Assembly: GCF_000518605.1 (NCBI RefSeq)
Contig: NZ_JADX01000010.1
Coordinates: 1-64,000, forward strand
Direction of reading: 5' to 3'
Length of the DNA stretch: 64,000 bases
DNA from: Shewanella fidelis ATCC BAA-318
Lineage (GTDB): Bacteria; Pseudomonadota; Gammaproteobacteria; Enterobacterales; Shewanellaceae
The position numbers and the translations under genes were made by a program. This document shows, one piece after another, positions 21,548 through 27,518 of the stretch (position 1 is the stretch's first letter; the number at the start of each line of letters is the position of its first letter). The notes below the pieces were generated by a model. The model had not been told where the DNA came from and ran no database searches. It saw nothing but the letters and a program-made list of their open reading frames with translations.

Positions 21548-22285
21548 ATGAGCACGATTCAAGTTAGGGACGATAATGGTGTAAGGATCATTACCTTTAA
21601 TCGCCCGGATAAGCGTAATGCAATTAACCTACAAATGTATACACAGCTAACAGAATACCTTATCCAAGGTGAATCGGACAATGAAATTCGAGCCTTTATG
21701 TTTCGCGGTCAAGCGGATTGTTTTACCTCAGGAAATGATGTCGCCGACTTCCTGCAAAATAGTGGCTTAGGTGTCGAACATCCCGCATTTCGTTTTCTAT
21801 TTTGTCTGCTCGATCTGCAAAAACCTGTCATTGCAGCCGTAACAGGTGCTGCAGTCGGAATTGGCACAACCATGTTGCTACACTGCGATTTAGTGTATGC
21901 CGACAATAGTGCTAAGTTTCAGCTTCCTTTTGTACAACTGGCCCTCGTCCCCGAAGCCGGTGCAAGCTTATTGCTCCCTCTAGCGATTGGTCAAGCCAAA
22001 GCCAGCGAGTTATTAATGCTAGGAGAAAGTTTTAATGCTGATGATGCCTTTACCTATGGGCTCATCAATAAAGTGGTGAGCTCTGAATCTATTTTTGATT
22101 ACACTTTAAAACGGGCACATCAACTAGCATCCCAACCACCTATTTCATTGCAATCGACAAAAAAACTAATTCGCTACAACAAAGAAGAAGTTCGTAAGCA
22201 GATGGAGAGAGAACTTAAAGAGTTCGAACAAAGGCTTGCAAGTGATGAGGCTAAAGCTAAATTCGCGGCATTTTTAAAACGTTAA
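21548..22285 (+). CDS. Enoyl-CoA hydratase/isomerase family protein
   Basis: This 245-residue crotonase-fold protein would act on an acyl-CoA. Oxyanion-hole segments are FRGQADCFTSGNDVADF and AVTGAAVGIGTTMLLHCDL. The usual second catalytic acid region reads FVQLALVPEAGASLLLP, which fits isomerase-like members rather than classical hydratases. Other enzymes of beta-oxidation are not nearby, so the substrate is open. It is divergent from the PCuAC operon with a very short intergenic space. Confidence 0.85.
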   Translation: MSTIQVRDDNGVRIITFNRPDKRNAINLQMYTQLTEYLIQGESDNEIRAFMFRGQADCFTSGNDVADFLQNSGLGVEHPAFRFLFCLLDLQKPVIAAVTGAAVGIGTTMLLHCDLVYADNSAKFQLPFVQLALVPEAGASLLLPLAIGQAKASELLMLGESFNADDAFTYGLINKVVSSESIFDYTLKRAHQLASQPPISLQSTKKLIRYNKEEVRKQMERELKEFEQRLASDEAKAKFAAFLKR

Positions 22286-22318
22286 ATATAGAAGACTAAA
22301 CTTAATCAGCTTTTAGAC

Positions 22319-22351
22319 GCGGATGCTAGCAAGTTACAGGTTAGCATCCGC
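22319..22351. other. Strong intergenic hairpin without a T run
   Basis: GCGGATGCTA and TAGCATCCGC form a perfect ten-base stem around a 13-base loop. It lies between the convergent enoyl-CoA hydratase and PspC-domain genes. The absence of a T run makes it a weak intrinsic terminator; it may protect 3' ends or be part of a repeat. Confidence 0.5.
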
Positions 22352-22454
22352 ATTAATGTAATATTATCACCACAAAATCTACGACTTGCTTGATAACGGT
22401 TAGAGGGTTCAATCTGCATATGAGTGTCCTCGTTTTCATTATTAGAGCAACTCA

Positions 22455-22655
22455 CTAGCAAGGCTTTTGCCACTTAGGCAGTACCAAAGCTAATACAAAG
22501 TAGACCAACAATCCCATTGCAGGATTACAAAATATTGCCACTGCACATACTACTCGTGTCCATAGGCAAGACCACTCGAACTTATCAGCCATCGCGGCTG
22601 TGACACCACATACTAACGTTCGAGGATCTTTCAAACGTTCAACAAAACTTGCCAT
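22455..22655 (-). CDS. PspC-domain small membrane protein
   Basis: This 66-residue protein consists of little more than one PspC domain: the start KDPRTLVCGVTAAMADKFEWSC and the membrane segment FCNPAMGLLVYFVLALVLP. PspC domains occur in phage-shock and envelope-stress sensors. No pspA or pspF is adjacent. It has a strong Shine-Dalgarno sequence (AAGGAG) and follows a 35-residue protein gene by 17 bp, making the last gene of a three-gene operon. Confidence 0.8.
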   Translation of the reverse strand: MASFVERLKDPRTLVCGVTAAMADKFEWSCLWTRVVCAVAIFCNPAMGLLVYFVLALVLPKWQKPC

Positions 22656-22671
22656 CTCATACTCCTTCTTT

Positions 22672-22779
22672 TTAGTCTTCTAATTTGTGCCAATCAAGTG
22701 AGCACACTAAGCAAGCAAACATCACTAAGCTAATGATAGGTAGCAGCAACATTGCAATAAATTGAGCAAAGAACCACAT
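22672..22779 (-). CDS. 35-residue membrane microprotein
   Basis: A short reading frame of 35 codons starts with ATG and has AAGGA about eight bases upstream. It begins two bases after the stop of the upstream 102-residue protein and ends 17 bp before the PspC-domain gene. The peptide begins MWFFAQFIAMLLLPIISL and ends in the charged HKLED, so it is a single transmembrane helix with two cysteines in its second half. The tight packing and good ribosome site argue that it is real. I know no family for it. Confidence 0.7.
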   Translation of the reverse strand: MWFFAQFIAMLLLPIISLVMFACLVCSLDWHKLED

Positions 22780-22781
22780 AA

Positions 22782-23090
22782 CTAGTCCTTGGTAATTGCA
22801 GTTGTTACCAGTGCTTGTTCACTTTTCTCTGCGATCTGCTGCTTGTTAGCCAGCTCACGCTCTTGGCCCATATCAAACATCATTTCAGACATCTGCGATT
22901 GGATTGAAAGGCTCAGCTCCGTTTGCGCCGAATTAATCATCTCCTGCATTTGTGAAGAGATGTTTTGCTCAATATTATTCGCAACATCGGTGATTAAAGA
23001 GTTGTCGGCATTCGCTGTTGCGCTTACACCAAACATTACAGCCGTTAATAAAGAAGCTTTAAGAGTTTTAGATACAGTTGAGTTAAACAT
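22782..23090 (-). CDS. Small exported helical protein of unknown function
   Basis: The 102-residue product has a signal peptide ending near ATANAD. The mature part is about 75 residues, rich in Gln, Glu, Ser and Met (SSQMQEMINSAQTELSLSIQSQ), and should be a periplasmic amphipathic helix or coiled coil. It is the first gene of the operon with the 35-residue protein and the PspC-domain protein, which suggests a shared envelope-stress role; this is inference. The family is not recognised. Confidence 0.7.
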   Translation of the reverse strand: MFNSTVSKTLKASLLTAVMFGVSATANADNSLITDVANNIEQNISSQMQEMINSAQTELSLSIQSQMSEMMFDMGQERELANKQQIAEKSEQALVTTAITKD

Positions 23091-23347
23091 AATGGATTCC
23101 TTTTCACTTTCGCTTAATTGTATGTTTGTGTACTCGACGCTCAGATTTATCGTCTTAATTACACATTCCTAAATTACAATTAGACTAATACAAGCAGCGT
23201 GCCAACTTTTAAAACTATAGCTAAGCAACTGTATTTTAATGAAAATAACCACTAGTGATTTAAAAAGAAGAGTTGTCGAAGATTTAAACAAAGTAAGATA
23301 TTAGTGAAACTCACCAAGCACTGGTGAATTTCACTAATCGCGCTAAA

Positions 23348-24364
23348 TTACAAGCTGACTATATTATCCATTGCAGCTCTAGCTTGAGTGATCACCTCAA
23401 TACCCGCACCTTGCTTGTGAGCGTTTTCACTAATATGACGGCGCCAGATCCGTGAACCGACTTCACCTTGGAAAAGACCAATGATATGGCGAGAAATATG
23501 GTTCAAGCGCCCACCTTGCTTAAGGTGTACTTCAATATAAGGCAGTAATCTCTCTAATACTTGATCACGGCTAAGCACTGGTGTGTTCAATCCACATAGT
23601 TGCTGATCTACCTGTGCAAGAATATATGGGTTTTGGTAAGCCTCACGACCAACCATAACACCATCAAGTTGGGCTAAATGGGTTTTGCACTCCTCTAGCG
23701 TTTTTACGCCACCATTAATCGAGATATTCAACTGTGGATAATCACGCTTGAGCTGATATACACGTTCATAATCTAATGGCGGGATTTCACGGTTTTCTTT
23801 AGGACTTAAGCCTTGTAACCATGCCTTGCGCGCATGAATAATGAACTCTTCACAGCCTGCAGCTTTAACGGTATCGATCAATTGAGTCAGAAACTCATAA
23901 CTGTCCTGCTCATCGATACCAATACGTGTTTTCACTGTAACCGGAATATCAACCACTTGCTTCATTGCAGATACACATTCTGCAACTAATTCTGGCTCTG
24001 CCATTAAGCAGGCACCAAAGCGACCGTTTTGCACTCTATCTGACGGGCAACCAACATTTAGGTTAATTTCGTCATAGCCACGCTCGCCAGCCAACTTAGC
24101 ACACGCAGCCAAATCTTGTGGATTTGAACCACCAAGTTGTAATGCCAAAGGATGCTCTTCTTCGTTATAAGCTAGGTAATCACCACGACCGTGTAATATC
24201 GCACCTGTGGTCACCATTTCGGTATAAAGTAGGGTTTGCGATGACATTAAGCGCGCGAAATAACGATAATGTTTATCGGTCCAATCCAGCATCGGCGCGA
24301 CGCTAAATGTGCGATTAATCGGCATAATTTTTGAACCTACCTTTTGACTTACTTGTGATTTCAT
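23348..24364 (-). CDS. dusA: tRNA-dihydrouridine(20/20a) synthase
   Basis: DusA reduces uridines 20 and 20a in the tRNA D-loop using FMN and NADPH. Motifs are [16 protein letters not shown], the catalytic Cys segment [19 protein letters not shown], and [19 protein letters not shown]. The N-terminus is uncertain: the ATG at 24364 has GAAGAG upstream, ATG at 24325 gives the shortest form ([13 protein letters not shown]), and a TTG at 24415 is the longest. The gene is monocistronic. Confidence 0.93.
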   Translation of the reverse strand: MKSQVSQKVGSKIMPINRTFSVAPMLDWTDKHYRYFARLMSSQTLLYTEMVTTGAILHGRGDYLAYNEEEHPLALQLGGSNPQDLAACAKLAGERGYDEINLNVGCPSDRVQNGRFGACLMAEPELVAECVSAMKQVVDIPVTVKTRIGIDEQDSYEFLTQLIDTVKAAGCEEFIIHARKAWLQGLSPKENREIPPLDYERVYQLKRDYPQLNISINGGVKTLEECKTHLAQLDGVMVGREAYQNPYILAQVDQQLCGLNTPVLSRDQVLERLLPYIEVHLKQGGRLNHISRHIIGLFQGEVGSRIWRRHISENAHKQGAGIEVITQARAAMDNIVSL

Positions 24365-24633
24365 TTGGCTCTTCATTTTCAATATTGGATTCAATCTAGC
24401 GATGCTTTTCCTCAACGTTTAACCGCTAGCAAGCTGTAACGCTCACTCAAACAAGGTCAAATCATTTGATACACTCAATACTCAATGAAGAGTCAGCTTT
24501 GTAGAGTTATGGGATATTCGCGTAGAAAAAGGACAGCTATTATACACTCGTATGCTTCATTTCCAAAAAACCAAACCGCTCTTGGGTATCAGTATTAAGT
24601 TTTCTAAAAAAATCAAGCTTAAGCGCCAACCTA

Positions 24634-24652
24634 AATGAGAATGGTATTTATT
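24634..24652 (+). promoter_or_regulatory. Possible Fur box before the fez-region basic protein gene
   Basis: AAATGAGAATGGTATTTAT resembles a Fur site; the 19 bases from 24638 match the GATAATGATAATCATTATC consensus at about 13 positions. It lies about 60 bp before the GTG start at 24708. The rest of the 343-bp dusA-to-24708 gap shows nothing else I can name. The match is much weaker than the site at 25550. Confidence 0.35.
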
Positions 24653-24707
24653 TACTTTGTAAAATTTGCTATTTTATGCTGAAAACATAAACACATTGGT
24701 GGTCATA

Positions 24708-25145
24708 GTGGGCTCTAAAAACGCGCTAAAAAAGCTAATCAAGAAAAGCAAAAAAGTGACTAATAGTTCTCTAAGACATCTAAACTCACTTGCCGCCAAT
24801 GGGGATAATAGCCAGCAGGTTTCATCAAGTTTAGCCAGCGAGCTTAATCAACTTTCATACAAAGTTATTGGTAATGTTGTTCAGGAGCTAACGCCGCCTT
24901 TATCTCCTATCCTTTCATGGTTCAACGAGGGGCGCTCAGCCAATCAAGCTAACACTTCATCAAAGTCTACAGGTCCGGCAACAACGCTGGATAATGCAGC
25001 AGTTGTAAAATCAATAAAAATAATGCCTAAGAAATCTGTCTCGATTTTGCAGATCCCATTAAAATCCCCGCCGTGTAAACGTTGCCCAGCCAAAATGGGA
25101 GGCAACTGCAAATGCGCCGCTAAGAAACTCAATATTAGCCTTTAG
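24708..25145 (+). CDS. Basic protein with C-terminal Cys cluster, fez-region
   Basis: This 145-residue protein is not recognised. Its N-terminus (GSKNALKKLIKKSKKV) is strongly basic and may form an amphipathic membrane-binding helix. The centre is Ser/Asn/Gln-rich with one moderately hydrophobic stretch (YKVIGNVVQELTPPLSPILSWF). The C-terminus carries C123 and C126 (PPCKRCP) and C134 and C136 (NCKCAAKK), a CxxC-x7-CxC arrangement suited to metal or Fe-S binding. GTG at 24708 has GGTGG upstream; a TTG at 24666 is less likely. Next to the P-type ATPase cluster and behind a possible Fur box, it may be part of the iron-compartment system, an inference from position. Confidence 0.6.
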   Translation: MGSKNALKKLIKKSKKVTNSSLRHLNSLAANGDNSQQVSSSLASELNQLSYKVIGNVVQELTPPLSPILSWFNEGRSANQANTSSKSTGPATTLDNAAVVKSIKIMPKKSVSILQIPLKSPPCKRCPAKMGGNCKCAAKKLNISL

Positions 25146-25173
25146 CTAAAATTCGTTTCTAGTCAATCCGACT

Positions 25174-25533
25174 TTAGGCACTCATAATAACTCGGCTAAC
25201 CGATGGCCCTACAAGGCGCGATAACGCAATTCCAGCGATCCCTTTGACTAAGGTTTTTGTACCAATAATGGCTGCATTCTCTATAAAGTTCCGAGGTTGA
25301 TCTTGCTCTAACCAACCGTGGCTCTCTACGATTTTAAGTAAATCCTCACAACCAATTTCTTTATCATCGAAAGTAATTGCAACCGAGCCTGCGTGTAATT
25401 TGTGCTTAATATGTTTAACAGCTTCAATCTGCTGTAATTGATGCAGCAGTGCCTCTACCTCGGCTCTGTTATTACGAATAAAAGCTGAGCGAACCCTCAA
25501 TCTTTGCTTTGTTTTATGAATATAAACACTCAT
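25174..25533 (-). CDS. HMA-like protein lacking metal-binding cysteines, fez-region
   Basis: The 119-residue protein begins MSVYIHKTKQRLRVRS, a basic start like the HHIPGRIRxK motif of its neighbours. It continues with a beta-alpha-beta-beta-alpha-beta pattern typical of heavy-metal-associated domains: AEVEALLHQLQQIEAVKHIKH, SVAITFDD, CEDLLKIVESHG. The canonical CxxC is missing. A C-terminal Gly/Ala-rich helix (GTKTLVKGIAGIALSRLVG) may touch the membrane. The ATG at 25533 is preferred over GTG at 25539. A strong Fur box sits 17 bp upstream, so iron repression is likely. It is divergent from the main operon. Confidence 0.7.
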   Translation of the reverse strand: MSVYIHKTKQRLRVRSAFIRNNRAEVEALLHQLQQIEAVKHIKHKLHAGSVAITFDDKEIGCEDLLKIVESHGWLEQDQPRNFIENAAIIGTKTLVKGIAGIALSRLVGPSVSRVIMSA

Positions 25534-25549
25534 TAGCACACCTATAACT

Positions 25550-25568
25550 GATAATCATTATCATTCAG
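25550..25568 (-). promoter_or_regulatory. Fur box in the fez cluster
   Basis: Read on the minus strand, CTGAATGATAATGATTATC matches the 19-base Fur consensus GATAATGATAATCATTATC at 15 positions, including an unbroken run of nine and an unbroken run of six. It lies 17 bp upstream of the ATG of the HMA-like gene at 25533, where Fur would occlude the promoter or the transcription start. It is about 220 bp from the possible promoter of the main operon. Confidence 0.82.
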
Positions 25569-25785
25569 TAAGAGATATTATCACCGCTATACTGTGAACG
25601 TAAAGTATACAAATGCCATTACTATCAATTTGGTCAATAAAATCTACGCAAAACTATCAACCTGTAGAAAACTTAAGGATTTGCTAATGTTATCAATTAA
25701 ATAAATTAATTATCACACAGTATAAATGGTGTAAATAACTCGGTAAAAGCGTGATCTCAAACAAAATATACGACTACGACATTCG

Positions 25786-25791
25786 TATAAT
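25786..25791 (+). promoter_or_regulatory. Possible -10 box of the ATPase operon
   Basis: A perfect TATAAT lies 37 bp before the preferred start at 25828, which would place the transcription start near 25798. No good -35 hexamer is found 17 bases upstream, so an activator may be required. The 25569-25785 stretch is AT-rich; I see no other clear element in it. Confidence 0.4.
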
Positions 25792-25827
25792 GATTGAATG
25801 GATAAATATCTAACTAAAGTGCTGAAG

Positions 25828-26130
25828 ATGAGACGTTGGGTGGAAATAGCACACCACATACCTGGTCGTATTCGTCTTAAATACAAAGTCGGGTTAATGG
25901 CCCAACTCATGCAGTATAACTTAAAGGATGTTGATGATGTGGTTGCACAGATACCAGCCTTCTTAAGTTACAAGCTCAATAAATCAACCGGTAGCATCGT
26001 CATTGAATACAATCCGGAGCTCATATCTGCTGCCGTCATAAATGATCTTTTTGGTGAGTCAGACGAGCGAGCCACGGACGCTTATCACCTACTTGCTGAA
26101 TATTTACAAGCTGAAGGAATAACTCAATGA
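25828..26130 (+). CDS. Small HMA-like protein with an HHIPGRIR motif, fez-region
   Basis: From the ATG at 25828 the product has 100 residues and begins MRRWVEIAHHIPGRIRLKYK, almost the same as the start of the P-type ATPase encoded 1.7 kb downstream (HHIPGRIRFK). The body has an HMA-like secondary-structure pattern (VDDVVAQIPAFLSYKLNKSTGSIVIEY) but no metal-binding Cys. An in-frame ATG at 25798 would lengthen it by ten residues but would start at the predicted transcription start. It is the first gene of a five-gene operon; its TGA overlaps the next ATG (ATGA). A membrane or assembly role with the ATPase is likely by analogy. Confidence 0.72.
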   Translation: MRRWVEIAHHIPGRIRLKYKVGLMAQLMQYNLKDVDDVVAQIPAFLSYKLNKSTGSIVIEYNPELISAAVINDLFGESDERATDAYHLLAEYLQAEGITQ

Positions 26131-26939
26131 GTCACTATTATTCACCAGAGGGATATCAGCCGCAATTCCAAGCAACTTCTGCCAGCGAAGCAGCTACAGA
26201 ACAACAGCAGCAAGCGGAGTTTGCTCCCCATAACTCGCAATTCCCTCCAGGTTATGTGCCACCAGCTTATTACGGGCAGCCGCATGGTACTGCAGGCCAA
26301 TCAACCCCTCCAAGTTTTTACCCGCCGCATATGACGCCTAGTCATGGGCATTACCCGTATCCACCGCAATATTACCCACCACACTACTATGCGGCTCACC
26401 AAGGATATCACCCTATGTGTAACCATCCACATATGATGCATCCTGCATATGTTCCACCTCAGGTACCACCAACACAACCAAGCTCTACGACTGAAGATAA
26501 CGGTCAGTTTATGGAACAAGCACAAGCGATGCTTGAGCAAGCGCTTGGAGAAGATGCTGGTATGTTTAAAGATATTTTAGGGAGTTTAGGTATGAACGAT
26601 AAAGAATTTTGGAAAGGCGCTATGATCGGCGCAGCTGCTGCTCTATTACTGAGTAACGATAAAGTTCGTGGCAAACTGTTTGATGTTGTGTCGGGCGCTG
26701 GTGACATGTTGAAAACCGGCGGCAGCAAAGTGAAAGATGCTGCAAGTCATACTGCACAAAACGTAAAAGAAAATGTCACTAACAGTGGTGAAATTTTCAA
26801 AGATACTTATAGCGCAGGCAAGCAAGGTTTTAATGAGTCTGTTGAGCGTCACTATCACCCCGCAGAAGCTATACCAGCAGCGCAACAAGAACAAGCAGAA
26901 GATACCACTACAGCCACAAAAGAAGTTACCCCAGCATGA
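26127..26939 (+). CDS. His/Tyr/Pro-rich membrane protein, fez-region
   Basis: This 270-residue protein has three parts. Residues 1-115 are low complexity, rich in Pro, Tyr, His and Gln (for example YPPQYYPPHYYAAHQGYHP), and likely disordered. Residues 161-176 (FWKGAMIGAAAALLLS) are a Gly/Ala membrane helix. Residues 177-245 are amphipathic, with YtxH-like KVKDAASHTAQNVKENV repeats. The membrane segment matches that of the 94-residue protein downstream. His and Tyr are iron ligands, so the N-terminal tail could bind or nucleate iron; this is inference. It overlaps both neighbours by four bases. Confidence 0.75.
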   Translation: MSHYYSPEGYQPQFQATSASEAATEQQQQAEFAPHNSQFPPGYVPPAYYGQPHGTAGQSTPPSFYPPHMTPSHGHYPYPPQYYPPHYYAAHQGYHPMCNHPHMMHPAYVPPQVPPTQPSSTTEDNGQFMEQAQAMLEQALGEDAGMFKDILGSLGMNDKEFWKGAMIGAAAALLLSNDKVRGKLFDVVSGAGDMLKTGGSKVKDAASHTAQNVKENVTNSGEIFKDTYSAGKQGFNESVERHYHPAEAIPAAQQEQAEDTTTATKEVTPA

Positions 26940-27241
26940 GTAACTCAAGCAATCTATTGTGCCCAGCGAGTCGAGCTTCACTCGTTGGCGCCATGGTTGG
27001 TGGTGGCGCAGCAGTAGCAACACGTTGGCAATCCTATAAAGAAGGTGAACTGGCTATTAATGAATTAGTCTGGCATAGCACTAAATCTGCCTTACAAGCC
27101 GCCGCTATTAGTGGTATCACCACCTATGCCGCAGAAAAAATGGCTGGTCGCTCTGCGCTATCCTTAATGACTATCCTTGCTGCAGGCGCTGCTAGCCTTT
27201 ACCTCGTAGATCAACTTTCAGAGAGAAATCCCCATGAATAA
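26936..27241 (+). CDS. Small two-helix membrane protein, fez-region
   Basis: The 101-residue product has two or three hydrophobic segments: a glycine-rich one at about residues 15-28 (SLVGAMVGGGAAVATRW), a weaker one at 50-65, and one at 75-92 (ALSLMTILAAGAASLYLVD). Charged KEGELAINELVWHSTK lies between. The first helix has a GxxxG-type surface, as in small proteins that pack tightly in curved organelle membranes. I do not recognise the family. It begins with an ATGA overlap and its end overlaps the next gene by eight bases, so it is certainly part of the operon. Confidence 0.7.
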   Translation: MSNSSNLLCPASRASLVGAMVGGGAAVATRWQSYKEGELAINELVWHSTKSALQAAAISGITTYAAEKMAGRSALSLMTILAAGAASLYLVDQLSERNPHE

Positions 27242-27518
27242 TCACCCTCACTACGGCTATGGACATTACCATGTTCCCCCAGAACAGCATCAGCCCCGGT
27301 ATAAGACACAAAATAGCAAAACTCACTTTGCTATGGGGTTAGCTGCTGGTGCGGCAGTGGCATACTTATTAACTAACAAAAAAATCCAACAAAGTGTCGC
27401 TTCTACAGGAGAAAAAGCCTGGTCATCAGTACAGGGCGAGCTAGAAGAGTTAAAAGAGCGCTTAGAAGACACTCAAGCCGAACTCGACTATTACCGTAAT
27501 CTACATAAAGGTGATTAA
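27234..27518 (+). CDS. Short His/Tyr-rich membrane protein with coiled-coil tail, fez-region
   Basis: The 94-residue product looks like a compact version of the 270-residue protein upstream. It has a His/Tyr/Pro-rich start (NNHPHYGYGHYHVPPEQHQP) and a Gly/Ala membrane helix at about residues 32-47 sharing the pattern FxxGxxxGAAxAxLLxNxK. A charged coiled coil follows at 62-90 (ELEELKERLEDTQAELDYY). The tail may oligomerise. Its stop codon overlaps the ATG of the ATPase gene (TAATG), so the two are translationally coupled, suggesting a stoichiometric partner of the ATPase. Confidence 0.73.
   Translation: MNNHPHYGYGHYHVPPEQHQPRYKTQNSKTHFAMGLAAGAAVAYLLTNKKIQQSVASTGEKAWSSVQGELEELKERLEDTQAELDYYRNLHKGD

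Noticed and set aside
22319..22351. Ten-base hairpin as an intrinsic terminator
   Set aside because: There is no T run on either strand, so I list it only as a hairpin.
22789..23172. A 127-codon reading frame opposite the 102-residue exported protein gene
   Set aside because: It is antisense to a gene with a signal peptide and good operon context, and has an odd Cys/Ile-rich composition.
25681..25720. Possible FNR box TTGCTAATGTTATCAA upstream of the ATPase operon
   Set aside because: The spacing between half sites is six instead of four bases, and the left half is imperfect.
26301..26728. Antisense reading frames opposite the His/Tyr/Pro-rich gene
   Set aside because: They arise from its biased codons; the sense frame has tight overlaps with both neighbours.
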